Source: Erysipelothrix tonsillarum DSM 14972
GTDB taxonomy: Bacteria > Bacillota_I > Bacilli_A > Erysipelotrichales > Erysipelotrichaceae
Reading direction: 5' to 3'
Length of the DNA: 64,000 nt
Assembly (NCBI RefSeq): GCF_000373785.1
Contig: NZ_KB892377.1
Location: 522,934-586,933 of the forward strand
In this document: positions 44,202 to 54,284 of the stretch, one piece after another
Numbering within the stretch: the stretch's first letter is position 1
Layout of the letters: each line of letters starts with the position of its first letter
Position numbers and translations under genes: made by a program
Notes under the pieces: generated by a model
Told to the model about the DNA's origin: nothing
The model's database searches: none
Seen by the model: the letters and a program-made list of their open reading frames with translations, nothing else

Positions 44202-44936
44202 ATGAGTTTTTTATCAATATCACACTTAAATAAGTCATTCGGAGAACTTCAAGTTCTTAAAGATATTAATCTTGAAATCAAAAAAGGTGAAGTTGTTTCC
44301 TGCATTGGTTCAAGTGGAAGTGGTAAATCGACGCTCTTACGTTGCATTAACCTCCTTGAAACCTTTGATAATGGCGTAATAACTTTTAATAACGAGGATG
44401 TAACAGATCAAAAAATGGATATCAATAAATACCGTTCAAAGGTCGGAATGATCTTTCAATCCTTCAATTTATTCTCAAATAAATCTGTTTTAGAAAATTG
44501 CACACTTGCACCGATAAAAGTTCTTAATATAGACCCTAAAGAGGCTGAAATTGAAGCTTTAAAAAATCTAGAACGTGTTGGCATGTCAGAATTTAAAGAT
44601 CAAAATGTTAAACAACTTTCAGGGGGACAAAAACAAAGAATTGCAATCGCACGTGCTCTCTGCATGAAACCTGAATTTTTACTACTAGATGAGCCGACAT
44701 CGGCACTTGATCCTGAAATGGTCGGTGATGTTTTAGAAGTTATAAAAGACTTAGCCAAAGAAGGCTACACCATGTTTATTGTTACACATGAAATGGATTT
44801 TGCACGTGAAGTAAGTGACCGAATTCTATTTATGGATAGTGGCATTATTCTTGAGGAAGGATCACCAGAAGAACTCTTCCTCCACCCTAAAGAAGAGCGA
44901 ACAAAACAGTTCTTAACTCGTTTTATGAAAGTTTAA
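44202..44936 (+). CDS. Polar amino acid (lysine) ABC transporter ATPase
   Basis: 244 residues, GlnQ/HisP-like: Walker [21 protein letters not shown], signature [17 protein letters not shown], Walker [15 protein letters not shown] and H-loop [14 protein letters not shown] precedes the ATG, 2 bp after the fused transporter gene. It supplies energy for the upstream fusion protein, making a two-gene importer resembling the LysXY arrangement reported under lysine riboswitches. Confidence 0.9.
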   Translation: MSFLSISHLNKSFGELQVLKDINLEIKKGEVVSCIGSSGSGKSTLLRCINLLETFDNGVITFNNEDVTDQKMDINKYRSKVGMIFQSFNLFSNKSVLENCTLAPIKVLNIDPKEAEIEALKNLERVGMSEFKDQNVKQLSGGQKQRIAIARALCMKPEFLLLDEPTSALDPEMVGDVLEVIKDLAKEGYTMFIVTHEMDFAREVSDRILFMDSGIILEEGSPEELFLHPKEERTKQFLTRFMKV

Positions 44937-44977
44937 TACTAAAAAAAAGGTGTCGATATATAAATCAGCACCCTTAG

Positions 44978-45012
44978 AAAAAAGACCAGTGAATTATCAC
45001 TGGTCTTTTTTT
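44978..45012. terminator. Bidirectional terminator between convergent operons
   Basis: AGACCAGTGA (44983-44992) and TCACTGGTCT (44997-45006) form a perfect 10-bp stem with a 4-base loop, with A run upstream and T run downstream. Confidence 0.92.
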
Positions 45013-45352
45013 AATCTTTATCTTTAATTGATTCTAAAATACCATCGATTTTAGCACCATATTCTGCGGATTCGTCAAGTTTGAAGATTAGTTCAGGTGT
45101 ACGACGAATACTTAATGCCTTACTTACTTCAGTACGAAGCATGCCTTTTGCTTTATTTAAAGCATCCATTCCTGGTTGCTTTTTAGCTTCTTCTAAAAAA
45201 CTCACATAAATTGTAGCAAATGAGAAATCATTTGTTACGTCAACATCCGTTATAGTTACGAATTTTAAACTTGGATCATTTAATCTGTTTTGAATAACTG
45301 GAGCAAGATCTCGCTTAATAATAGATTCAATGCGTTCTTTTTTTACTGTCAT
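45011..45352 (-). CDS. rbfA: 30S ribosome-binding factor A
   Basis: 113 residues of the RbfA KH-like fold (RIESIIKRDLAPVIQNRLNDPSLKFVTITDVDVTNDFSFATIYVSFL; LRTEVSKALSIRRTPELIFKLDESAEYGAKID). Assists 16S rRNA 5'-end maturation. Follows infB by 6 bp, as in most bacteria. Confidence 0.95.
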   Translation of the reverse strand: MTVKKERIESIIKRDLAPVIQNRLNDPSLKFVTITDVDVTNDFSFATIYVSFLEEAKKQPGMDALNKAKGMLRTEVSKALSIRRTPELIFKLDESAEYGAKIDGILESIKDKD

Positions 45353-45358
45353 TTTTGA

Positions 45359-47212
45359 TTACCTCTGTTCTACTTCAATTTCACCGAATGACTCAATAAC
45401 ATCGCCATCTTTAATATCATTAAAGTTTTCAATTGTAATACCACATTCAAATCCTTGTGAAACTTCTTTTGCATCATTTTGGAATCGTTTCAATGAAGCC
45501 ATTTGTCCTTCATAGATCACGACACCATCACGCATTAAACGAACACCGGATTCTTTTAACATCTTACCATCTGTAACCATACAGCCGGCAATTGTTCCCA
45601 CTTTAGAAACTTTATAGATTTCACGTACTTCAGCTTGTCCGAAGATTTTTTCTTCAAAGACAGGTGCTAACATACCCTTCATCGCTGCTTCCATTGCTTC
45701 GATTGCTTTATAGATAATGTTATAAAGTCTAATTTCAATACCCTCTTCTTCAGCTTTTTTACGAATTGCAGCTGTAGGACGAATATTAAACCCAATAATA
45801 ATTGCATTGGATGCGGATGCTAACATAATATCGTTTTCTGTAATACCACCAACTGTTGCGCGGATTACATTAACACGAACATCATGACCATCTCCCACTT
45901 CAATACGTTCAAGAGCAGCTTTTACTGCTTCTGCAGATCCTTGAACATCCGCTTTTAAGATAACATTAATATCTTGGATTTCACCATCAGCGATTTGTTG
46001 TGATAAATCATCAAGACTTAATGCACTCGTTTGGTTTCGATCCGCTAAAATACGCGCTTGATTACGCTTATCAGCAACAGCTCGAGAACTCTTTTCATCA
46101 TCAAATGCTCGGAATGAATCACCAGCGATAGGAACATCACTTAAACCAATGATTTCAACTGGCATTGATGGTAACGCTTCTTGTAACTCACGTCCACGGT
46201 TATCAACCATTTTACGAACACGTCCAAATGTAGTTCCAACTACAACTGGATCTCCATGACGTAAGGTACCTTTTTGTACCAGCAAGGTTGCTACAGGACC
46301 ACGACTCTTGTCAAGTTTAGCTTCTATTACAGTTCCGAATGCAAGACGATTTGGATTAGCTGTCAATTCTTCAAGTTCTGCGGCAACAAGCACTGTTTCA
46401 AGTAATTCTTCAATACCTTCACCCGATTTAGCAGAAATCTTAACAAATACTGTATCGCCTCCCCATTCTTCAGCAACGACACCAAGGTCGCTAAATTCAG
46501 AATAGACACGATCAATATTAATATTTGGTTTATCAATCTTGTTGATTGCAACAATTAACGGAACATTTGCTGCGCGAGCATGATCTACCGCTTCACGTGT
46601 TTGAGGCATAACACCATCATCTGCCGCAACAACAACAATTACAATATCCGTTACACTTGCACCACGTGCACGCATGGCTGTAAAGGCCTCATGACCTGGT
46701 GTATCTAAAAATGTAATTTTTTTACCTTTATGGGTAATTTGATAAGCACCAATATGTTGTGTAATACCACCAAATTCATCTGCAACAACATCTGTATTAC
46801 GAATCGTATCAAGTGTTGTTGTTTTACCGTGGTCAACGTGTCCCATGATTGTTACAATTGGAGGACGTTGCTCAAGCGTTTTCGGATCATCTTTTTCTTC
46901 ATCCTCTAACGTTAATTCATCAACAGGCTCGACGCGTGTTGCTTCAACATCATACTCCATACAAATCAATTGAACCGTTTCTTCGTCAAGTGATGTATTG
47001 ATTGTCACCATTGTTCCCATCATAAAGAGAAGCTTGATAACTTCGGCAGGACTCTTGTTTATTTTTTCTGATAGATCCTTAACCGAAATACCATCAGTAT
47101 ACTCAATCTCCGAAATCACGACGTTATCTTTCGGTTTAAAGTTGTCCTGAGCGGGACGCTTATTACGGTTTTGTCTGTTTTTATTATTTCTTTGTCTTCT
47201 TTTATTACTCAC
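45359..47212 (-). CDS. infB: Translation initiation factor IF-2
   Basis: 617 residues, a short form with a trimmed, Arg/Asn/Gln-rich N-terminus. IF2_N domain ([24 protein letters not shown]), G1 motif [13 protein letters not shown]3 DTPGH, G4 NKID, and the C-terminal IF2-C2 fMet-tRNA-binding part. Starts at GTG 47212, with GAGGTG nine bases upstream, overlapping the ylxQ stop. Confidence 0.96.
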   Translation of the reverse strand: MSNKRRQRNNKNRQNRNKRPAQDNFKPKDNVVISEIEYTDGISVKDLSEKINKSPAEVIKLLFMMGTMVTINTSLDEETVQLICMEYDVEATRVEPVDELTLEDEEKDDPKTLEQRPPIVTIMGHVDHGKTTTLDTIRNTDVVADEFGGITQHIGAYQITHKGKKITFLDTPGHEAFTAMRARGASVTDIVIVVVAADDGVMPQTREAVDHARAANVPLIVAINKIDKPNINIDRVYSEFSDLGVVAEEWGGDTVFVKISAKSGEGIEELLETVLVAAELEELTANPNRLAFGTVIEAKLDKSRGPVATLLVQKGTLRHGDPVVVGTTFGRVRKMVDNRGRELQEALPSMPVEIIGLSDVPIAGDSFRAFDDEKSSRAVADKRNQARILADRNQTSALSLDDLSQQIADGEIQDINVILKADVQGSAEAVKAALERIEVGDGHDVRVNVIRATVGGITENDIMLASASNAIIIGFNIRPTAAIRKKAEEEGIEIRLYNIIYKAIEAMEAAMKGMLAPVFEEKIFGQAEVREIYKVSKVGTIAGCMVTDGKMLKESGVRLMRDGVVIYEGQMASLKRFQNDAKEVSQGFECGITIENFNDIKDGDVIESFGEIEVEQR

Positions 47213-47531
47213 TTATTACGTCACCTCTTTCTACTAAGTAAGATTTAAATACTTTACTAAATCCTCGATCGTTTACCCCTACGGCAACACGATTGGTCAT
47301 TCCTATAGACCAAGATAATTCTTCGCGAGTCACACCACCAATAACGGGTATTCCTGCAGTATTGCATTTATCTTGAATCTGTTTTTGAGTTCGATCGGAC
47401 GCATTATCCGCTAAAACTACAGCATAAACTTTGTTTTTTGTAATCGCTGGAAGTAATTCATCACCATAGACTAATTTACGACCGCGTTGACATAAACCCA
47501 GTGTATTTAACATTTTTTGTTTATCGAACAT
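47205..47531 (-). CDS. ylxQ: L7Ae-family RNA-binding protein YlxQ
   Basis: 108 residues of the L7Ae/L30e fold ([42 protein letters not shown]). Binds kink-turn-like RNA. The ATG at 47531 is preferred: GAGGAG lies upstream and the longer reading runs through ylxR. Overlaps ylxR by 11 bp and infB by 8 bp. Confidence 0.9.
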   Translation of the reverse strand: MFDKQKMLNTLGLCQRGRKLVYGDELLPAITKNKVYAVVLADNASDRTQKQIQDKCNTAGIPVIGGVTREELSWSIGMTNRVAVGVNDRGFSKVFKSYLVERGDVISE

Positions 47532-47775
47532 AATTTTTGAGCTCCTCATAAATTTCGATAGGAACCTTTGATTTAAGTGCACGTTCAAGCGCACGTGATT
47601 TTTGTGCCTTCTCAATGGTCTCTTCCGTAACATATAAATATGCTCCACGACCATTCTTTCGGCCACTTGGGTCAATTTCAACATTGCCCTCTGGTGTTAA
47701 AACTACCCGAAGTAATTCTACTTTCGGATGTTGTTCACCAGTAACTACACATTTGCGTAATGGAATTTTTTTCAT
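47521..47775 (-). CDS. ylxR: YlxR/DUF448 RNA-binding protein
   Basis: 84 residues with the YlxR signature IPLRKCVVTGEQHPKVELLRVV and the GRKNGRGAYLYV motif. The ATG at 47775 has GGAGG about seven bases upstream; an earlier in-frame start lies in the nusA region. Part of the conserved nusA-ylxR-ylxQ-infB group. Confidence 0.93.
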   Translation of the reverse strand: MKKIPLRKCVVTGEQHPKVELLRVVLTPEGNVEIDPSGRKNGRGAYLYVTEETIEKAQKSRALERALKSKVPIEIYEELKNYVR

Positions 47776-47791
47776 CACACACCTCCAAAGA

Positions 47792-49378
47792 CTATTCGGC
47801 GTCGTAGTATTCATCAAATTCATCAAAGTCGATTTCTTCTTCTAACCATGAATTTGATTCAGCTGCCTGTTGTTGCTCAATTTGTTTAAGCTCCTCCGGT
47901 GAATACTCAGGAAGAATTTCATATTCTTTTTCTTTCAGAAGTTCACTTGTATTAACAGGTTTATCTTCCTCACGTTCAGGTTTGCGTCTACGACGACGTA
48001 AGTCTTGTTCTTCTTTACGTGACGCATCCGCAAGTTGTTCAAATTTTGATACATAATCTGTACGGGGTTTGAATACTTCTTTACGATCAAGTTTGATGGT
48101 TTCTTCAGCTTCTTCAGGTTCATCCACTTCAACGTTCTCTGATACTTCGATGTTTTCAGCTTTTACTTCTACAACTTCTTCTTGAGTTTGTTCAATTATT
48201 TCTTCAGCTGTTGATTCTTCAACTGCCTCAATTGTTTCTTCAACAAGCTCCACAGGTTCAATCACTTCTTCTTGAACTTGTTTAGAACGGATTTCAGCTT
48301 CATAAGCTGCCATCAATGCAACATAGTCAATGCCATCTGCTTGCGCTTCTGATACTGACTTAATATCAATGCGTTGTTTTGTTAAACGAACAGCTAGACG
48401 CGCATTCTTACCACGTTTACCAATTGCAAGTGATAATTGATTGTCATCAACAATAACCACAAGACCCTTGTTATCAGCATTTGGATAAACTGCAATAACT
48501 TCAGCCGGTGCGAGTGCATTATTGATTAACTCAATCATATTATCGCTCCACTCAAAGATATCAATTTTTTCGCCTTTAAGTTCTTCAATAATTGCTTGAA
48601 CACGACTTCCGCGAGGTCCAATACATGCCCCAATCGGATCAATATCAGAATCGTGAGAATAAACGGCAATTTTGGTACGTTCGCCCGCTTCACGAGCAAT
48701 CGCTTTAATTTCTACTTGTCCTTCGAAAATTTCCGGTACTTCGTTTTCGAATAATCGACGTACAAGCATTGCATCTGCACGAGACACTAAAATTTGAGCG
48801 CCCTTCGTATCACGATTTACATCAGTAATAACAACTTTTAAAGTTTGCCCTTCACGGTATGTTTCCCCTTCGATTTGCGCAGCTCGAGGCATTACCGCTA
48901 AAGATTTCCCTAAATTAAGAACTACAAACTTTTCTTCAACACTTTCAACCATGGCCATAATCATTTCGCCAAGTTGATCAATGTATTCATCGTAAACCGC
49001 TTGTTTTTCTGCTTCACGAATTTTTTGTTTAATAACGTTTTTCGCAAGTGTTGCTGCAGCACGACCCAATTCAACAATAGGCTCTTCAATCATGTAGTAA
49101 TCCCCTACTTGAAGTCCTTCAGCACCTTCAGGAAGTTCTGTTATTCCTACTTCTAATTCATCATCCATAACTTCTTCTACGACAAGGAATTTATGAAATA
49201 ATTTCATTTCTTGGGTTCTTTCATCAATGATTACATCAACAAGAGCATCCGGAACACCGATTTGTTTGCGATACGCTTTAACCAATGAATCCTGCAATGC
49301 ATCAATAATAATCTCTTTTGAAATATTGCGATTATCTTCAATTTCTTGCATCGCTAATATAACATTTTTAACGTTCAT
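47792..49378 (-). CDS. nusA: Transcription termination/antitermination factor NusA with acidic C-terminal extension
   Basis: 528 residues. N-terminal RNA polymerase-binding domain, S1 domain (EEKFVVLNLGKSLAVMPRAAQIEGE), KH1 (DPIGACIGPRGSRVQAIIEEL) and KH2 (SLAIGKRGKNARLAVRLT) make up the ~360-residue core seen in Bacillus. The remaining ~150 residues are a low-complexity Glu/Val-rich region with a basic RRRRRKPE patch and an acidic end (EEEIDFDEFDEYYDAE). AAGGAG precedes the ATG. Second in the rimP operon. Confidence 0.95.
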   Translation of the reverse strand: MNVKNVILAMQEIEDNRNISKEIIIDALQDSLVKAYRKQIGVPDALVDVIIDERTQEMKLFHKFLVVEEVMDDELEVGITELPEGAEGLQVGDYYMIEEPIVELGRAAATLAKNVIKQKIREAEKQAVYDEYIDQLGEMIMAMVESVEEKFVVLNLGKSLAVMPRAAQIEGETYREGQTLKVVITDVNRDTKGAQILVSRADAMLVRRLFENEVPEIFEGQVEIKAIAREAGERTKIAVYSHDSDIDPIGACIGPRGSRVQAIIEELKGEKIDIFEWSDNMIELINNALAPAEVIAVYPNADNKGLVVIVDDNQLSLAIGKRGKNARLAVRLTKQRIDIKSVSEAQADGIDYVALMAAYEAEIRSKQVQEEVIEPVELVEETIEAVEESTAEEIIEQTQEEVVEVKAENIEVSENVEVDEPEEAEETIKLDRKEVFKPRTDYVSKFEQLADASRKEEQDLRRRRRKPEREEDKPVNTSELLKEKEYEILPEYSPEELKQIEQQQAAESNSWLEEEIDFDEFDEYYDAE

Positions 49379-49390
49379 TTCACTATCTCC

Positions 49391-49822
49391 TTAAACTTTA
49401 ACTGCTAAACGTAGCATTTTAATATTTAAACGTTCAATTGCAATTTTCTTTAATGCTGTTTTTTGTCTATAAGATACAACAACCTCGTTTTCGTCTACGG
49501 ATATTACTGTTCCTTCTACATAGTCAGCACCTTGTATTGGATTTTTAAATTTGATTAAAACATATTGATCAACAACATTGCCATAATCTTCTTCAAGCAT
49601 GACACGTTCTGCGCCAGCTGATCCAACATCCAGACCAATTTCATAATCCAATGCTTCACCAAATGCCTCACCAGCTTTTGCACATAGCTCTAAGTCTACA
49701 GGGTTGAAGTCTTTACGAGCAATACTCAACTCAAGCAAATCTTTATTTATGAGTTCTGCGTCAATAATATCAAGTCCCAATGCCTCAGCAGTTGGTTTAA
49801 TTTTCTCTAAATACTTTTCCAT
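49391..49822 (-). CDS. rimP: Ribosome maturation factor RimP
   Basis: 143 residues. N-terminal domain with EALGLDIIDAELINKDLLELSIARKD and the SAGAERVMLEEDY segment (equivalent of the SPGxxRPL motif); C-terminal SH3-like domain (YVLIKFKNPIQGADYVEGTVISVDENEVVVSYRQKTALKKI). TAAGGAG before the ATG. First gene of the rimP-nusA-ylxRQ-infB-rbfA operon. Confidence 0.94.
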   Translation of the reverse strand: MEKYLEKIKPTAEALGLDIIDAELINKDLLELSIARKDFNPVDLELCAKAGEAFGEALDYEIGLDVGSAGAERVMLEEDYGNVVDQYVLIKFKNPIQGADYVEGTVISVDENEVVVSYRQKTALKKIAIERLNIKMLRLAVKV

Positions 49823-49846
49823 AATCGCTCCTTAGACAATATATAA

Positions 49847-49865
49847 GGAGTGGCTTAACCACTCC
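49847..49865 (-). terminator. Hairpin in the rimP operon leader
   Basis: GGAGTGG and CCACTCC form a 7-bp GC-rich stem with a 5-base loop between the promoter and rimP. The T run after it is interrupted (TTATATATTGT), so it may be an attenuator or a leftover polC terminator. Confidence 0.5.
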
Positions 49866-49886
49866 TCTGTTTCAAAGTATATGCAT

Positions 49887-49915
49887 ATTATACACTTAAA
49901 CCTACGTAAAAGCAA
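49887..49915 (-). promoter_or_regulatory. rimP-nusA-infB operon promoter
   Basis: On the - strand TTGCTT (49915-49910), a 17-bp spacer and TATAAT (49892-49887). The expected start lies upstream of the leader hairpin. Confidence 0.8.
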
Positions 49916-49969
49916 ATTTATGCACTGAGTTTCAGCGGTTAAAAAATAGATTATTTTCCTTCTCTAGAT

Positions 49970-52900
49970 TCAAAATAAGCTCATCTGATTACTATCTTGA
50001 AGATGGCTTGTAACACCAAGTTCATCAAGTTTTTTCACGGAGGTAGAACTGATGCCTCCCCGTGTCATTAGATCCTTTTTGGAAATAAAGGGCTGCTCTT
50101 CTCGCGCTTTAACCAGTTGACGGGCAACGTTATCACCGAGACCATCAACCACATTGAACGGAGGCAGAATTGCCTTATCATCACGCGGATCCAAACAAAA
50201 TTCAGTGGCTTTCGAGAGTTCCAAGTCAATTGGACTTACATGATAACCACGGCTTTGAAGTTCCAATGTAACTTCAAGCGTATCAATTAGATTCTTTTCT
50301 TTAATTGATACGTCTTTTTTGGTTTCATAACTTTTAAGACGCATATTGATTGAATTTAATCGACTCGCAACAATTTCTTGGGTTGCACACATCGTTTCAA
50401 TTTCATAAGCATTTACTCTAAGGGTAAAATACACAGCGTAATAAGCACGTGGATAATATACTTTGAACCACGCCACTCGGATTGCCATCATAACATATGC
50501 CACCGCATGGGCTTTCGGGAACATGTATTTAATTTTAAGACATGAATCAATATACCATTCTGGCACATTGTTTTTCTTCATTGAAGCAATCCATTCATCT
50601 TTAAGTCCGCGTCCTTTACGGACACTTTCCATAATTGTAAAAGACTCTTTGGCTTCAAGTCCATATTGCATCAAATCAACCATAATATCATCACGACAAC
50701 CGATTACTTTATCAAAAGCGAGCCCTTGTTTAATAAGTTCCTCCGCGTTGTTTCGCCAAACATCCGTTCCGTGTGAAAGTCCAGAAATCCGAACTAAGTC
50801 CGAAAATTTACTTGGGCGCGTGGCTTCGAGCATACCCCGAACAAATGGTGTTCCAAATTCTGGCAATCCCAAACCACCAGTAACTTCATGATATTTACGT
50901 TCATCAACCTCAAGTGCTTCAGTAGAGCCAAATAAGGACAAGGTCCGCGCATCATTCATAGGCACATCATGGATATCAACACCGGTTAAACGTTCTAACA
51001 TTTTCATCGCTGTTGGATCGACATGACCTAGAATATCAAGTTTTAAGACATTGTCATCAATATCGTGAAATTCAAAGTGCGTTGTATACCAGGATGAATC
51101 TGGGTTATTAGCAGGATATTGGATTGGTGTAAAATCATGAACATCCATATAGTCAGGAACAACGATAATCCCGCCGGGGTGCTGTCCGGTAGTTCGTTTT
51201 ACCCCTTCAGCACCCACTGCTAGATATGTATTCCATGCATTATTACTATTTGTTATATTCATGCTTTCATGATAACCCAACACATACCCAAAAGCTGTTT
51301 TTTGAGCGACCGTTGAGATTGTTCCTGCCCGATAGACATACTCCTCACCAAAAATCTCTTTGGTGTAGGCATGAGCAAATTCTTGATAATCACCTGAAAA
51401 GTTTAAATCAATATCAGGGACTTTATCACCCTCAAACCCTAAGAATGTTTCAAATGGGATATCTTGACCTTCGCAATGTAAATCTTTACCACAGTTCGGA
51501 CATTTCTTAGGCTCTAAATCAAACCCCGAAGAATATTCTCCACCAAGGAAAAACTCATTGTAATGACATTGATCACAAACATAGTGTGGCGCCAGCGGAT
51601 TCACTTCAGTAATCTCAGCCATCGTTGCCACAAGTGATGACCCTACCGAACCCCGTGATCCAACTAAGTAACCATCATCCAGTGATTTTTTAACAAGCAG
51701 ATGTGAAATATAATAAATAACCCCATAACCGTTACCGAAAATCGATTTCAATTCTCGTTCAAGTCGTGCTTCAACAAGATCCGGTAACGGCGTTCCATAA
51801 AGATTATGCGCGTTGCGATAAACAATTTCTTTCAATAATTCATCACTGTTGTCCAGATGTGGTGTAAAGAGTTCTTTCTTCTTTGGCGAAACATCTTCAA
51901 TCTCATTAAGCAGTTTTACAGGATTCTTTACAACATATTCATAAGCTTTATCTGCACCTAAAAACGCAAATGCATCAAGCATTTCATCAGTACTTCTAAA
52001 ATGCTGATTAGGTGCTTCAAAAGCCATACGACGTTGCTCATTAAAGATATAAAGTGGGTGTCGAGCACCCCCAATTCCTTGAGAATGAATATAAACATCC
52101 CGAATGACTTTTTCACTTGGATGGTTATAGTGGACATTCCCTACAGCAAGAATAGGTTTATTAAGTTGAGTTGCCGTCGTAATAATGCGATTGATTATAT
52201 CCAAAAGTCTTGCTTCACTTTCAATCGCTTGACTTTCTAATAAAGGTCCATATAAATCAAGCGGCATAATTTCTACATAATCATAAAATGCAATACATCG
52301 TTCCAAGTCTGCTTGACTCTTATTCATTGCAATCTCAAACAATTCAGAATTGGTACAGCCAGCGCCAATCAGTAAATTCTCACGGAAACGCTCTAATTCA
52401 GTACGAAGAATTCGAGGTTCTGCCATGACAGCATCTCCTTTTGAAGTTTTACCAAAAAAAGCGAGATATTTTGTATGCGAGAGTGAGATCAATTGATATA
52501 GGTCTTTGATACTTGATTGTGTTTTCGCAATCACGGTACAATGACTTTTACGCAATTTTTTAAAACTCTCCTCATTATTCAATGACTGTAAGTCATCAAT
52601 ACACGTCATTTGGCTTAATTCGTCACGGCGTAGTATTTCCAAAAAGACTAAAGATAATACTTCCGCATCATAATCAGCACGGTGAGCGACACCTTCGTCA
52701 TAACCAATACGCAGGAATCGCGCAATACTACCAAGACGATATGAACGACGGTTATCAAAAAGAGCTCGAGATAAATCTAAGGTATCAATAACAGCATTTT
52801 TGATGGGCTCTCGACCCATTCGACGTAATGTTTCTTGAATAAAATCAATATCAAATTGTGCATTGTGGGCAACAAGGACATGATCTCCTAAGAATTCTAA

Positions 52901-54271
52901 AATTTGATCCATCGCTTCTTCAATAGTCGGTGCATTTTTAAGATCATTATCCGTAATATTGGTTAACTCTTGAATAAATGGACGTACTGGAACGGGTGCT
53001 TTAATAAATGTTTGCATTTTTTTAACAACGCGACCATTTTCAATGAGCACGCCACCAAATTCAATAATGTGGTCATAATAATTAGATAATCCTGTAGTTT
53101 CCAAGTCAAATGATACGTAAGATCCCGTTTGTAAAGGTTCTCCGTGAGCATTGGAAACAATTTTAAGTTCAGCATCGACCATGTTCATTTCAACACCATA
53201 ACCGAGTTTAAATTGATGATCAGGATACTTGGCACGAAGTTTCTTAAGGTTTCCATATGCCTTTGGAAATCCTTGAACCCCTACATGATCTGTAATGATC
53301 ATCCCTGGGTGGCCCCATTCAAAAGCTTGAGCCATATATTCTGACGCATCATTAATACCATCCATTTCTGAAAATTTAGTATGTAAATGAAACTCAACAC
53401 GTTTCTCATCCGCAGTATCAAAGCGACGGAAGATATCATCGATTTCTTCATAACGGTCCATTTTGAAGATAAAGTCTCGTTCATATTTCGCATCAAATAC
53501 ATAGGTACCAAATACCCGAATACAAATCCCTTTCGAGATAATTTCTTCTTCTGTATCTGCAAAATCAACCACGCATATCGCCGATTCCCCATCACTCAAG
53601 TAATACTTGGCAATAAATTTTCCTGTTCGTGTTTCACGCACTTCAACATCGAATACTTTTCCGGCCACTGAAACATCCCGAGCTTCATCGGTGAGCATAC
53701 TCATTTTCACGGGATTATAATTTCCTTTACCATTACGTCGTTTCGGAACTCTCGAAACAACTTTACGTTCCATCATTTCCACACGTTCCGGTTTTGGTAC
53801 TTCTGATATCTCGTCAGCCAGATTTTCAACAGATATTTCTGCACAGACATCTAAAACAATCCCTAATGCATTTAAAGCTTTACAATATGCATCACATTCT
53901 CGATGCGTCGCTTCACGATGACGTTCATCTATACACAGTAATTTTAATCCTTCGTCCACAAGTTGGAGGGAAGCTTCTTTAATCGCTGATAAATTATGCA
54001 TTCGAACAACCATGTCTGAATATTGACTGATATTTAAAAAATCAAGATCTGATTGCGATGCCTCTACCAATAACTCAACATTTGTTTTCGTGTAGATTTT
54101 TAATTTTTTTACAACCTCTCGATAGACTGAAAAAGGTAATGATTTCATTACCTTTAAGTTAACAACTAATTTCTTATGTTCTGGATTATACTTACATGAG
54201 ATAATGTCCGCATCCTCAAAATGAAATGAATAGTTTTTATTAATTCCAAGTTTATCAAATATTTCGGTCAC
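49970..54271 (-). CDS. polC: DNA polymerase III PolC-type alpha subunit
   Basis: Main replicative polymerase of Gram-positive bacteria. 1433 residues, normal length. OB-fold near residue 210 (VAGKVFDVEVRETRTGKFI), PHP domain (RVEFHLHTKFSEMDGI), inserted 3'-5' exonuclease (FDLETTGLSNYYDHIIEFGG, VAHNAQFDIDF), zinc-binding CDQCHYN...CPNCGKDL region, and the polymerase core with GSRGSVGSSLVA and DIDLNFSGDYQ. Follows rnc by 13 bp. Confidence 0.97.
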   Translation of the reverse strand: MTEIFDKLGINKNYSFHFEDADIISCKYNPEHKKLVVNLKVMKSLPFSVYREVVKKLKIYTKTNVELLVEASQSDLDFLNISQYSDMVVRMHNLSAIKEASLQLVDEGLKLLCIDERHREATHRECDAYCKALNALGIVLDVCAEISVENLADEISEVPKPERVEMMERKVVSRVPKRRNGKGNYNPVKMSMLTDEARDVSVAGKVFDVEVRETRTGKFIAKYYLSDGESAICVVDFADTEEEIISKGICIRVFGTYVFDAKYERDFIFKMDRYEEIDDIFRRFDTADEKRVEFHLHTKFSEMDGINDASEYMAQAFEWGHPGMIITDHVGVQGFPKAYGNLKKLRAKYPDHQFKLGYGVEMNMVDAELKIVSNAHGEPLQTGSYVSFDLETTGLSNYYDHIIEFGGVLIENGRVVKKMQTFIKAPVPVRPFIQELTNITDNDLKNAPTIEEAMDQILEFLGDHVLVAHNAQFDIDFIQETLRRMGREPIKNAVIDTLDLSRALFDNRRSYRLGSIARFLRIGYDEGVAHRADYDAEVLSLVFLEILRRDELSQMTCIDDLQSLNNEESFKKLRKSHCTVIAKTQSSIKDLYQLISLSHTKYLAFFGKTSKGDAVMAEPRILRTELERFRENLLIGAGCTNSELFEIAMNKSQADLERCIAFYDYVEIMPLDLYGPLLESQAIESEARLLDIINRIITTATQLNKPILAVGNVHYNHPSEKVIRDVYIHSQGIGGARHPLYIFNEQRRMAFEAPNQHFRSTDEMLDAFAFLGADKAYEYVVKNPVKLLNEIEDVSPKKKELFTPHLDNSDELLKEIVYRNAHNLYGTPLPDLVEARLERELKSIFGNGYGVIYYISHLLVKKSLDDGYLVGSRGSVGSSLVATMAEITEVNPLAPHYVCDQCHYNEFFLGGEYSSGFDLEPKKCPNCGKDLHCEGQDIPFETFLGFEGDKVPDIDLNFSGDYQEFAHAYTKEIFGEEYVYRAGTISTVAQKTAFGYVLGYHESMNITNSNNAWNTYLAVGAEGVKRTTGQHPGGIIVVPDYMDVHDFTPIQYPANNPDSSWYTTHFEFHDIDDNVLKLDILGHVDPTAMKMLERLTGVDIHDVPMNDARTLSLFGSTEALEVDERKYHEVTGGLGLPEFGTPFVRGMLEATRPSKFSDLVRISGLSHGTDVWRNNAEELIKQGLAFDKVIGCRDDIMVDLMQYGLEAKESFTIMESVRKGRGLKDEWIASMKKNNVPEWYIDSCLKIKYMFPKAHAVAYVMMAIRVAWFKVYYPRAYYAVYFTLRVNAYEIETMCATQEIVASRLNSINMRLKSYETKKDVSIKEKNLIDTLEVTLELQSRGYHVSPIDLELSKATEFCLDPRDDKAILPPFNVVDGLGDNVARQLVKAREEQPFISKKDLMTRGGISSTSVKKLDELGVTSHLQDSNQMSLF

Positions 54272-54284
54272 GTTATCATCTCCT

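Noticed and set aside
44941-44977. Second hairpin (AAGGTG...CACCCTT) after the lysine transporter ATPase
   Set aside because: The pairing is imperfect with a long loop and no T run; the real terminator follows at 44978-45012.
47531-47684. Longer N-terminus for YlxQ
   Set aside because: The extra part is the ylxR gene read in another frame; homologues start at MFDKQKML-like positions.
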